Positions 24,767 through 35,115 of a DNA stretch of 64,000 nt are shown piece after piece (within the stretch, counting starts at the first letter, position 1; each line of letters begins with the position of its first letter). The DNA comes from Stromatinia cepivora (lineage: Eukaryota; Ascomycota; Leotiomycetes; Helotiales; Sclerotiniaceae): NCBI GenBank assembly GCA_014898415.1, contig RCTD01000003.1, forward strand, positions 992,001 to 1,056,000, in the 5' to 3' direction. The notes beneath the pieces were generated by a model. That model saw only the letters and a list, made by a program, of their open reading frames with translations, searched no databases and was not told where the DNA came from. Position numbers and translations under genes: made by a program.

Positions 24767-26560
24767 TAAAATAATAATTAACGAATTAAAAGATCAATCT
24801 TTTTTTCTTGAATTATTGTATATATATATTTTCAAAGATTTGATATTTTTTGAAGGGTTTTTTATAGAATAAAAAATGATTTTATATTTTATTAATATTA
24901 AAGATTATCATTTAAAATAGAATTTTGATTTAAAATTTTATTATTATTATTCTTAAATAATAAACGATTTATAAAAGATTTAATACGATTTTGAAATTAT
25001 AAATCAAAAATCTTCTATTTAGATTTGATATTATAAATTATCAAATTCTTTATTTTAGCTTTCTGATAATAAACAAGAAAATTACATTTCCCAATTATTG
25101 AAGAATCCAATAAAGAACTCAATTTATTGAAATGATATCTATAAGCATTTTTGAAAGATAAGAATATTAATAAATCTAATAATTATAATATATATAATAT
25201 ATATAACAATAGAAATAAAAAATGAATATTATTCTTAAAATATTCAAATATAAATTTAATGGTTTTATAACTTTTATAATTATCTAATATAAATAATCTA
25301 GCTTCTTTAAATCAGAAAAAAGTAATTTGAAGAATAAAGATCGTTTTCAATTATTCAAATTTTGTAATATCTATCGTTTATCTATTATTTATAACAATAA
25401 ACTTTTATTCCTTATATAAAATAAGATTTGTAAAAAACCATTATTATTATATATATTTTCCTTTAAAAATAACGAATAATTTGAATGCCTATCCTATTAC
25501 TGAAATACATTCAATAAAAAATATCCAAATTCTTAAACCAAATTGTTTTTTTTGAATAAAACGATATTCTGAATTTTCTATTATTAAACTATTTAAACCC
25601 TAATCTTTTATAATATTAATTTTATTTATATTCCATTGATTTTTGGATTTAATATATTTAATTAAAGGCAAATTGAACTTTTCAAATCATTTACCAATAA
25701 TTTCATCAATAACATTTGAAATACATACAGAATCGATTCGATATTTATCACGGGATAGTATGATTACAGAGTACTTTCAGGGATCGGGGAATAGGTGGTA
25801 CACGTGATTGGTAGAGTAAAAGAATTGAATGACTTGCTCTTGATTATATGAATCAAGAGCTGTATATATAGAACAAATGAGTGGTTATCTAGTTGATATA
25901 TACCTTAATTAGATTAGATCTTTATTTATTAATATATCAGGATTATTTTATCAATTGATAGATTGATAAGGGCTAGAAGATCCTTCATTCCGATTGGAAA
26001 GCATATGCTTTGATCCTTCATAAGATACAGGGGATCACAGGGCTTTCCGTGACAATATTGTTTTTTGATTCTAATTTCAGGATTCCTTTTCAAAAAATTC
26101 TATATTCATCATTTTCCAAATAAAGAATCATCTTTTTTCATTTCAAGAAAGTTTTCATCCATTTTCCTTATTTATCAATAAATAAAACTAATACCTAATA
26201 ATTCCTATATTAATATTCAATCTATTAATATTCTCTTCTAAATCAAAATTATCTTTTATATATTTTGTATACTATTTTTATAAAATAAATAACCATTTAT
26301 TCAATTTTGAAATATAATACAGAGAACATTATATTCCGAATTAGTTCAATATATAATTAGCCTATTTATAATAGTATCAAAAATTATAATAATATCATCT
26401 TCAATATAAGTATTCGTTATATTATAAATAATAATATATTCAAATTTCAGATCGATTGATTAAATGATTATTGAATTATTAAAGATTTAATAAGGGAGAT
26501 TGCTTAAAATGAGGTGGTTTTTTAAGGTGGCCCAAAAGAGGGGGTGGCCCGAAAATGGGG
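24767..26560 (-). mobile_element. Fot1/pogo-type DNA transposon with RIP-degraded transposase
   Basis: Minus-strand translation follows a fungal pogo-superfamily DDE transposase. In order it shows FLKRNPEIRIKKQY (about 26090-26060), then after the solo LTR NIESI and KSKNQWNINK. FIECISVIG, FKLFVIFKGKY and RLFILDNYKS (the usual LILDGHGSH block) follow, then KNAYRYHFNKLSSLLDSS and YQKAKIKNL toward 24850. Many stops are present. The right end is proposed at 26560, where a GC-rich end CCCCATTTTCGGGCCACCCC (minus strand, from 26560) is followed by TA. TA is the usual target duplication of this superfamily. The left end is hidden because copy D's LTR abuts it at 24766. Confidence 0.75.
25746..26054. 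repeat. 309-bp solo LTR inside the Fot1-like transposase
   Basis: The segment begins TATCACGGGATAG (probably TGTCACGGG with one G-to-A change) and ends GGCTTTCCGTGACA, giving near-perfect terminal inverted repeats. ATATT is duplicated at 25741-25745 and 26055-26059. Base composition is far less AT-biased than its surroundings, as expected if it was single-copy or short enough to escape RIP. It splits transposase sequence that reads on smoothly either side (KKQY / NIESI). No coding capacity is seen. The terminal bases suggest an LTR-retrotransposon family distinct from the 166-bp Copia family. Confidence 0.85.
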
Positions 26561-26562
26561 TA

Positions 26563-27486
26563 TTAGACTTACCACCAATAAACGAATATCCTCATAGCAC
26601 AACGCATCACACCGTTCAGTTTTGTTATTATTATTATTCTTGCAAAAAGCGCTGTTACCGAAATCCATTCCATAACCATCGTCGCTCTCATCGCCTTCAG
26701 ATATATCCTCGACGCTAGATGCACTCTTTAGTTTCTTCTGCACATCGACTAACTCCGCAGACCGACAACCTGTACCAAAAAGAATAAATAAAATGAGTAC
26801 AAATTGTATACGATATCATTCTATAGAGAAAACCAAAGTATCACACACCCAATAATAATTGAGTAAAAGCAAGAGATCATCTACTCCTATAACAGGTTTC
26901 GACTTGACCGTATTATCGAGTCCAAATATATCGATATACTACAAACAATCATTAGGAATCCTAAGTTCATTCACAACCAAAGAATGACATACTTTCAAAG
27001 CTTTTTTCCCATCGTTGGTATCCATTTGACGACCATTCATTCGATTGTATAGCATCTTAAATTATACAATATATTGTTACATAGCACCTCTTTTTGTAAC
27101 TCGATCTTCCATATAGATGTAATAAAGGAATGCTAATGTTATACCGAATGAACAATCGCGAATCGTGAACTTCCAGTCTTGTTGAAGCTTTTCATAACAG
27201 AACCTATTACCGAGTCAGAATAGCTTATTACAATATGCATCAGGTCTTACCGTATAAACTTGCTTCTAATTGATTGAATGTTGTCCATTATAGTATCTGC
27301 ATATTGGTGCTCGATAGCAGTATTTGGGTTATTGTGTTGTACAATGAGATTTTGATAGTATTCAGATGAAAGCTTGTTTTTCGATTTTGGTCGACGGCGT
27401 TCTATACATGTGTGAAGATTGTGAATGATTTGTATAGACTTTTGTACTATTCGAGGATCGATAGGTTTGGGGTTTGTTAGAGCCAT
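26563..27486 (-). pseudogene. DUF3435 (captain-superfamily) tyrosine recombinase, truncated and broken
   Basis: Start ATG at 27486 opens a 79-codon exon (MALTNPKPID..SKFIR) ending at a GTAAGA donor at 27250. Further exons on the minus strand read TIRDCSFGITLAFLYYIYM, then MLYNRMNGRQMDTNDGKKAL. A 54-bp intron follows (26992-26939, GTATGT..TAG), then KSKPVIGVDDLLLLLNYYW, FGTGCRSAELVD and ALCYEDIRLLVV. This order is that of DUF3435 proteins. GTGCRSAE carries the first catalytic arginine of tyrosine recombinases. Three in-frame stops (27077-27079, 27062-27064, 26816-26818) are each one C-to-T change from Gln or Arg codons. The catalytic C-terminus is missing, cut at the TA beside the Fot1-like end. 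DUF3435 proteins include Starship captains; whether this was a captain is inference. Confidence 0.72.
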
Positions 27487-27997
27487 GAAAATGATAGTTT
27501 TTGATATTGAAAGGAATGTGAAATGAAAGGTAGAAGATTAGAGAAGAAAATGAAGGAGAGAAGAGAAGAATAAATAAGATGAAATACATTATAGCAAATG
27601 AAATAGATAGTAGGTATTATTTTTCGACGGTGATCTTGATGATGACCTAGGTATGATTGATCATAATTGTTTCTCTACTTTAATTTTAGAATAACTTAAC
27701 TATCGTTCGCTCAAACATTTGACCGATCCAACACGTGATTAACAATCGGGGTTCAAGGCCAACTAAAACAGCGATCCAACCATCTGAAAACGGTAGCTCT
27801 AACACTACATCCTCGCGTAAGATTATAATATATATATTTTTAATAATAGATTCTATATATAAGATCTAGATTCTAAAGGGTATAATTGTATATTTTTTTA
27901 ATATTCGATAATATTAAATAATTTAAATTTTATATCATTATTTGAATTTTTTTTAATAAAAGAAAAATCGAAAATTCTCCAAAAAAATATTTATATA
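27487..27997. other. Spacer grading into an AT-rich block
   Basis: The upstream region of the recombinase remnant, to about 27820, has ordinary base composition and no recognised gene. The CACGTGATTAAC at about 27732 resembles sequence in neighbouring LTRs. From about 27825 to 27997 it is AT-converted repeat-like sequence. Confidence 0.4.
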
Positions 27998-28279
27998 TGT
28001 CACGAATCGTGAACCACAGGAGGCTAATCACGTGATACCCCTTATCTCCCATATCAATTAATAAGCTGATCGTCTGTATATATACATTATGAATCATACA
28101 ATTTAATATAGTAAAATAATGACCCTAATAACGCATGCGTATAACCCCGCAACTCATGAATAAATATTTGTATATATATATATCTAATCGCTTTTTACAA
28201 ACCATAATTCTTCAATTGTAGATTTTAAGGAATATAATTGACCATGTTTATTCAGCTCTACTACGGCTCTTGTGCGTCA
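27998..28279. repeat. Candidate solo LTR, GC-normal island
   Basis: About 282 bp of normal composition lie between AT-converted flanks. The segment starts TGTCACGAATCGTGAACC, sharing the TGTCACG start of the 72-bp and 309-bp elements, and ends TTGTGCGTCA. The flanks are ATATA/TATAT, but in TA-repeat sequence these are weak evidence for a target duplication. No reading frame is present. Confidence 0.4.
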
Positions 28280-28470
28280 TATATAATTAATAAAATATTA
28301 AAATAGTTCTATTTTTAATTAGAATTCGATTTAAAAATCGAATTTATAATATTTTTGAAATTAAAAAATAATATTAGATAATATTACTTTATAAGAATAT
28401 TATATTTTATAATAATAAGATAATATAATTTATATTAAGTTTAAAATAATCAATGTTTTTTTATATTTTA

Positions 28471-28508
28471 TATAAGCGTTTGTCGTAATGATTAGACAAA
28501 CACTTATA
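28471..28508. repeat. 14-bp inverted repeat
   Basis: The arms TATAAGCGTTTGTC and GACAAACACTTATA are separated by a 10-base loop and match except for one position. AT-rich flanks extend the pairing with a small slip. It could be the joined ends of a miniature element or a hairpin; no gene is adjacent. Confidence 0.5.
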
Positions 28509-28861
28509 TATAAACTTATCTTATTCTATAAATGCTTATAAGTCATGGCTTTTTTATATTTAAGGCCCTTTATTATTTATTCGTAACTTCTGATACAATT
28601 AGTTTACTTGAATATTAAATTGATCAATGAATAAGTTAAAGTATTTATTAATAAGTTAGCTTATTTGAGAATCTCAGATTTACACAATGGCCCGGAACAG
28701 ATGGGATATTTGGATGGGATATTTGAATAGGATATTTAAATAAGATATTTGGATGAGAAAATGGTCCTGTGAGACTATGATATGATATGAGTGACATATA
28801 GATGGGACATGGATGGATGACAGGAAGTGGAGTGGGTAGAAACCAACCAACTGATATATAT

Positions 28862-28897
28862 CACAGCACAGCACAGCACAGCACAGCATAGCACAGC
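28862..28897. repeat. CACAG microsatellite
   Basis: About seven pentamers occur in tandem, one with a C-to-T change. They lie downstream of the gatB-like gene. Just before it, at 28700-28760, are imperfect repeats of a GGATATTTG-like unit. Confidence 0.85.
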
Positions 28898-29037
28898 CTA
28901 CTCACTCACTGTTGGTTCAGGAATTGGTATTAGAAACAACATGAAATGAGACATTATTTCCATCATCAACCTAGTATTCTCATATCCATCATTCTCTAAT
29001 TCCCTCATTCATCATTCATAATCCACCCACTCAAACC

Positions 29038-30891
29038 CTAGCCATCCCTCCCCTCCCCCTCTCTAAACCCCTCCACAACCACCCCCAACACCTCCCTCGC
29101 CCTCACCGGCTGAACCCTCCCCTCTCCATCCCCCCTCATCATCTTCCCCAACAAAAAATTAATCTTCCCCTCCTTCCCCTCCAAAATCTCCTTCACAGTT
29201 TTAATCTCCTCTTCACAAATTCTCCTCGCCAGCTCTTCATATTCTTCCGTCTCCATTTTCCTCAACCATAAATTTTCATCTTCGATGATCTCTTCCACCG
29301 ATTTTTCATTTCCTGCTTGCGCATTCTCAAACAACATTTTCAAGACTCTTTTTGCTGTTTTTCCAGTAATTTTATCCTGGTTGAGATAATGTATTAGATG
29401 TCCCATTTGAGAATGTGAAATCATACAAGATCCATGACTTGTAAATTTCAACGGGTTTTCCTCTTCCGTATAATCTGATATCAGTGCCCCTAACTCATGT
29501 AAAACCCAATTGCTTGCCCATTTTCCCAATTTTGTTTGCGGTTCATCGGGATTCAATATTGTCAAAACATCAACTACATTACGAAAATATTCAACTCGTC
29601 CTCCATTATTCAAAGACACTAAATCAATAGCATCTTTGACCGTGATACCGTATTCCGATTCCAGGATACCCAATTCTTCATCGGGTAAGACGCCGAGTGT
29701 AGCACCAAGATGTTGTGTAAGTTTTTCATCGATAATAACAGGGGCTAGATCTGGATCTGGCATGTATCTATAATCCACTTCTCCTTCCTTCCCTCGAAGT
29801 CTTCGTGTCTCCGTACTTCCAATTGCGTATCCTCTAGTTTCTCCTTCAATAACTCCACCTGCTTCAAGAACTGAAATTTGTCTATCCCGTTCTGCTATAA
29901 TAGCATCTTCAATAGATTTGAAACTACTCAAATTTTTGATCTCCGTTCTTTGCCCAAGCCCTTGAACACCTGCATATTCATTACTTCCTTCTTCAGTTCT
30001 TCTTCTCACAGAAACATTAACATCTGCTCTTAATCCACCAGATTGCATACCCAAAACACAAGCATCAACCGAGTTCAACAACATTTGTACCTTTCGGACA
30101 AATGCAGCTGCAGTACTCGGATGATGTATCTGAGGTAAAGAAATAATTTCAATCAAAGGTAAACCCACACGATTGAAATCCAACAAATGTATATCCCCAG
30201 GTTGTGAAATCGTTTTGGCTGTATCTTGTTCCATTTGTACTTGTTTAATTCCTATCCGTATTTCTTTCCCATCTTCCTTTGCAATTCCATCATGTTCGTA
30301 TAATGTAATATATCCATCTTTCGCAAATGGTTCGTAATATTGTGTAATTTGATACCCCGCAGGCTGATCCCAATGAAAATAATGTTTTCGATCAAATCGA
30401 CTCTTTCTTTGAATCTTACAATTCAAAGCCAATGCTCCTCGAATAGCAGGTATAAGAGTTTCCTTTTGAAATATGGGCATAGAACCCGGTAAAGCTAAAT
30501 CGAAATATCCGACATGTGTATTGGGTGTATCGTTAATCGTTGAGGCTGCGTAGGAGAAAAGTTTTCGTTCGGTATTTAATTGTGCATGTATTTCAATTCC
30601 CACCGTTAACTCCCATTCATCGAGACTTTGTAACTTTTCTATATTTCGCCCTGTTCCTTCATCTTTCAATTGTTTGCGCGCTGCTTTGAATGAATTTTGA
30701 ATGCTGTGATTCGTGGAGGAGGAAGACGCCGATTCTGTGTCAGTATGTAATTCTTGTATTGCCCGAGATCTTGAGGCGTAGATGGATGATAAATTGTTAC
30801 CACCAATAGTTCTATGACGAAGACAACCTGTCGAATTGATTTGGCCCCCAAGCAAATATCTTCGAAGAACGAGAGGAGAAAATCGAGTCAT
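29038..30891 (-). CDS. PET112: Mitochondrial glutamyl-tRNA(Gln) amidotransferase subunit B
   Basis: This is a single-exon gene of 617 codons. The product is subunit B of the mitochondrial GatCAB/GatFAB amidotransferase, which converts Glu-tRNA(Gln) to Gln-tRNA(Gln) so that mitochondria can decode glutamine without a glutaminyl-tRNA synthetase. The first 85 or so residues are Ser/Arg-rich and acid-poor at the start, as for a mitochondrial presequence. The GatB catalytic fold begins at VGIEIHAQLNTERKLFS (about 98-113). It continues with HYFHWDQPAGYQITQYY (about 170-186), LIEIISLPQIHHP, and the DYRYMPDPDLAPV block. The tRNA-binding GatB/Yqey helical domain occupies about residues 470-610. The length fits fungal Pet112 plus a long leader. 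The start ATG at 30891 is the first in frame. The gene ends just upstream of low-complexity sequence and shows no sign of decay. Confidence 0.95.
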   Translation of the reverse strand: MTRFSPLVLRRYLLGGQINSTGCLRHRTIGGNNLSSIYASRSRAIQELHTDTESASSSSTNHSIQNSFKAARKQLKDEGTGRNIEKLQSLDEWELTVGIEIHAQLNTERKLFSYAASTINDTPNTHVGYFDLALPGSMPIFQKETLIPAIRGALALNCKIQRKSRFDRKHYFHWDQPAGYQITQYYEPFAKDGYITLYEHDGIAKEDGKEIRIGIKQVQMEQDTAKTISQPGDIHLLDFNRVGLPLIEIISLPQIHHPSTAAAFVRKVQMLLNSVDACVLGMQSGGLRADVNVSVRRRTEEGSNEYAGVQGLGQRTEIKNLSSFKSIEDAIIAERDRQISVLEAGGVIEGETRGYAIGSTETRRLRGKEGEVDYRYMPDPDLAPVIIDEKLTQHLGATLGVLPDEELGILESEYGITVKDAIDLVSLNNGGRVEYFRNVVDVLTILNPDEPQTKLGKWASNWVLHELGALISDYTEEENPLKFTSHGSCMISHSQMGHLIHYLNQDKITGKTAKRVLKMLFENAQAGNEKSVEEIIEDENLWLRKMETEEYEELARRICEEEIKTVKEILEGKEGKINFLLGKMMRGDGEGRVQPVRAREVLGVVVEGFREGEGRDG

Positions 30892-31216
30892 CGGACTAAA
30901 GGAGCCTCTGAATGAGGTGAGATGATTCCAATTGGTCTTTTAAGTAAAGAATCTTTTGAATAGAAGTATTGTGGGGATTTTTGGTGAGGGGTCGGTGGTC
31001 AGGTAGAGTTCGGTCTCATGCAAGTAATAAGATTTTCTGATTTAATCGAGCATCCGATTCGAGGGGGAAAGATAGGATTACTTGGTGGCCATGACTCTCT
31101 CTATCTTGTTTGTGATGCATGAAATGAAATTGAATTCAAATGATACTGTCGGGACATGTTATGATTTCCTGTAAGGCGTAACTTGTAAGATAATGATGGT
31201 AGGTAGTATGTGTTGA

Positions 31217-31254
31217 GGAAGTATTGGAAGTATTGGAAGTATTGGAAGTATTGG
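31217..31254. repeat. GGAAGTATT minisatellite, four units
   Basis: Four perfect 9-bp units plus GG lie about 330 bp upstream of the PET112 start codon. Confidence 0.9.
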
Positions 31255-32545
31255 TTATACAAAGATAGAAGAAGCGAAATTGGTATCAAATAAAAATAAA
31301 GCACGTCTCATAGAATATTCCATCTTGTGTAATGGAAAGTACGGAGGAATGGAGAACATCATCTTTATCATCCTCTCTTATCATAACTCTCTTATCAAAT
31401 TGAGGAAACTTGAGGCTGAATTAATTCTGCTATTTTTATTTGTGAATTGAAAATTGGTAACCTACCTAGCCTCATTCATAATGGGTTGGTTACCTTGGTA
31501 TAGTTTTGTTTGATGTTGGTACCCAATTCAATTGTGCTTCATTGCAGCTGCATCAATACCCTGTACCTAGCTATCACCCATCACATATATTTTGGACCAA
31601 AGGGTCCATGGTATAACAATACTTGTATTTTGATTTGATTCTATTTTCTGGAGTAGACATTTATAATCATTTCAAAATAATTTCATAACAATACTTATTA
31701 TTAGTAAGTAGATGACGCTCCGCTGGCCCTCCGGGAGCCACTGCCGTGGAGGCCGACTAATATATCAAAACAATCAAAGCCACCAAACATCCTCGTGTAT
31801 CAAATATAATATATACTCATCTTAGAAACAATAAATAAACAAACTCATAATATTCAAATGTTGTGATCCTTATATTGCATGAAATCCTTGGAAAATCAAA
31901 CCCTGGGATAGAATACAGAAACATTATCAGCCCATCAAGAAGTGTGACCAAGCACCAATCATTATCAATTCCATCCCTTATCCCTCATCCCTCCAATCCA
32001 ATCCACACTGATGAATATGAATAAAATCATATATAACCCAACATCTTATTAGATTCTCAAACAATATCATATCTACCCAACTCAACCACTCACGGGAACT
32101 TCTTGAATGATCATAAACTTATTAATTCCCCTTGTTCAATTCTTCCATATCCCTGATATCCCTGATACATTCTCAGACCTTTTTACCCTTCATTGCCCCT
32201 CTCTTGTATTTTACATCTACTTATCTAGTTTATTCTTAAATGTTGGTGGTTTCATCCTTTGAAAATAATTTGAAACACTTTCTCCCCTCATTCACACGAG
32301 ACGGCTGAACACTTTCTCACTCAAGACACACACACTACCTTATCCAAGCCTCCCTCCCTCAACTCATTGATCATTCATAACCCAATTTAATCGGAGCGCG
32401 CGCCAGTTTTCTACCATTTGGTTTTATAAGCTGGAATTGGTAATTGATTTACATACAATCACATTATCATCATCCATATTAATCCTTTTGGATTTTATAC
32501 TTCTACTCTTCTCTTCTCTTCTCTCCTCTCCTCTTATCTATTCTG

Positions 32546-32648
32546 TCTTCTCTCTTCTCTCTTCTCTCTTCTCTCTTCTCTCTTCTCTCTTCTCTCTTCT
32601 CTCTTCTCTCTTCTCTCTTCTCTCTTCTCTCTTCTCTCTTCTTCTCTT
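32546..32648. repeat. TTCTCTC heptamer array (about 14 units)
   Basis: A nearly perfect pyrimidine tract lies about 240 bp before the ATG of the DUF6594 gene. Long CT tracts are common in promoters or 5' leaders of filamentous fungi, so a regulatory role is possible but unproven. Confidence 0.9.
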
Positions 32649-32887
32649 CCCCTTTATCCCTTCTTCATTATCATGTTTACTATCATTAAATATTCTAATC
32701 CATTTGTATCAATTCATTCAATTATTTTATCTTCATCGGGCATTGATAACTTGTTATCGGATATTGATACACCACCATAGCTACCTAAATAATCAAGGTA
32801 AGCCCTGTCAAATTTTGAACATTCCCCTCATGATGAAATTTATTGATTTTTGCTTTTCTTCTCTTGGAACAATAATGTGAAACTAAT

Positions 32888-35115
32888 ATGAATGAATTTA
32901 AAGATTCCTGCTTAGATATGGCTACAAGATACAAAGTACCAACAGTTGAATCAATAATCGAAGATTCCGAAAATGAATCAAGGGACGATGTAAGGGGTAC
33001 CGAACAAGAATGCAAGTCTGGCATAACGCACCGTCAACATCGCTCTATCCACAATTCTACCATGTCATCTTCACCTCCAAAAGCAAGTACTAGTAGGGAA
33101 AGAGATAGATCGAGAAGGATGCATAAATCTACTCCAAGTGGTGGCAGACATTCTGCATCAAAACCGAAACCTAAGAATACAAATGTGAAGCGCGCAAGTG
33201 GATCATCTTCAAAAAGAAATGAAATGGAGGGGCAACGCCTTCGTCAAAGGCCTGTACAACTGAACCGAGATACCAGCTCATCATCATCATCATCATCATC
33301 GAGTTCTTCGGATGAAGAAGAAAATATTCCTAATCACAAATCGATTCTTGCAGCTTCAAGGGCAAAATTAACATCACCATCCATGATATCGAATTTAACA
33401 TCTTTAACTACGACAACAAATAATTCTAGTAGTTCAAGTGGCAGTAATTCGACGGTAACCCAAGCTTCTATTACGAAACGATCATCTACAGGAAAGGAGG
33501 CCGAAGCTGAAGTAGAGTCTTTATCACCAGCTGTACCATCTCCTCCAAATGTATTTGCGTATTTGCAACAAGACTCTGATGAGGAAGAGGGAGAAGAAGA
33601 GAAAGAAAAAAGGGAGGAGAACGATCATTCATCTAAATGGCTTTTCAAACATGGAAATAAAGACTTCACTACTGTATCACGTCCAGATACTCCTGAGGAA
33701 CATCCAAGTGGTCCTTCATCCGTATCAAGCAGTCTTCACAGCGATGATTTTTCTGCCCCAGAAGCAGATGCCGACACAGATAGGAGTACATCACCAGAAA
33801 GAAGTGTTAATAGTCGAGAAAATCTACGAGTTACGACAAATTCCAAAGATGCATCAATTAAATTAGCATCTCAAATGGCAGCCGCCAATCAACGACAAAA
33901 TTATTACGGAGCAGCTCCATCATTTGGACCACCAAAAACTCATCATCGCACAGACAGTAATCCACTCTCTCCTTCTGACCTCGAAACACCCCGGAATCCA
34001 CATCCACCCAGACATGGTCCTTCTCAAATTGATCCTACTATTACAGGTTATGAACTTCTCGCCTCTCGTCTATCATCATCTTCCCATTCCGGTTCTGATA
34101 CAGTAGTCGAAGATCGCATTAAACCCATGTATCGAAAATTCGAAGCTTTAAATCATCGTCTTTTACTTCATCTTCAAGATGAAATAAGCGAATTGGAAGA
34201 ACAATTACAAAGATTAGATAAAGCCGATACAGAATCCAGAAGGTTACGACATACTGGTAATGGTCATTTAGGAATAGATGTAATTCCTGCATCGAGAAGA
34301 GCTAGTGAACAAATGGGTGGTGATTTACAATGGCATAAAATGGATATTTTAGGAAGGATTGGTTATAAATTAGCTCAATACAGTCAGCAATTCCCAATAT
34401 CCCTACCTTTCCCCATACCCCGCATATTCCCCCACACTAACCCTTTCCAGATCAAACTCTAACCTCTTTTCACTCTCTTCAATCACTTCCTCCCGCCTCC
34501 CAACCAGATATTACCCACTATCGCGAATATCTTCAAACCGCTCGTCCCATAACCGAAGTAGAAACAAGATTTTTGGATCCAAAAGTCGAGGATGATTTGA
34601 TTTCTGTTGCATCAGGTTCTTCTGGTTCGAGAAGTCAAGGTCGTCATCAAATTGGAGATCAACTCACCATCCGTCAAAGACGTTCAATACCATCATCTTC
34701 AATATCAGATAGTAGTGATGACGATCATCACATCGAAAGAACACCTACGAGTACACCTCTCGATTCACCCCTTCATCCACCACCTCGCTTAACAGATGAT
34801 CATCTCTCTAGAAATATGAATGGAAATCCTAATTCTCATCCAGAAGATTTTCCAACGTTGGCCTTCGCAATTGCACTCAGTATACTAGTTCCAATCCTAA
34901 CATTCGCAACGATACCAACTTTCCTAGGTAGAATGACAGTGGTTTGTTTGGTTGGAACAGGGACTGTGGGTGCGTTGATCCAAAGTGGGTTTATGGGGAT
35001 AAGTGATGTTATTGGTAGTATTAGGGGTTCCAGGGGTTCTCAAAGGAGAGAGGGATTGGTTTGTGTGGGGGTTTATTTGGGGTGTATGGGGGTACTTGCC
35101 GGGGTTGTTGGGTAG
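32888..35115 (+). CDS. DUF6594-domain membrane protein with Ser-rich N-terminus
   Basis: Two exons, 32888-34382 and 34451-35115, encode 719 residues. The 68-bp intron has a GTCAGC donor, a CTAAC branch site at about 34436 and a CAG acceptor. Splicing joins KLAQYN to QTLTSF in frame. Residues 1-410 are low-complexity Ser/Pro/Glu-rich sequence with a poly-Ser run from a TCA repeat (about 33280) and an acidic patch. From about 414 (MYRKFEALNHRLLL) the DUF6594 region begins: a helical DEISELEEQLQRLDKAD segment, then the intron-spanning helix, a variable loop (about 555-630), and three C-terminal hydrophobic segments (about 635-655, 661-685, 700-719). Function is unknown for this fungal family; membrane location is inferred. 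An internal ATG at 32918 is an alternative start. Confidence 0.85.

Larger units (their letters stand above)
30892..32887. other. Intergenic region between divergent PET112 and the DUF6594 gene
   Basis: This is the shared upstream region of two divergently transcribed genes. It contains a 9-bp minisatellite (31217-31254), a GC-rich potential hairpin near 31711-31757, and a pyrimidine heptamer array (32546-32648). The 147-codon open frame at 32437-32880 is generated by that array and is not taken as a gene. No RNA gene is recognised. Confidence 0.6.

Noticed and set aside
1..26560. Mitochondrial or plastid origin for the AT-rich block
   Set aside because: It contains LTR retrotransposons and a Fot1-like element with RIP-type changes and is joined to ordinary nuclear genes; no organellar genes are seen.
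29510..29773. Plus-strand open frame inside PET112
   Set aside because: Antisense shadow of a strongly conserved gene.
32437..32880. 147-codon Ser/Leu-rich open frame
   Set aside because: It is created by the TTCTCTC heptamer array and has no conserved features; it lies in the leader of the DUF6594 gene.
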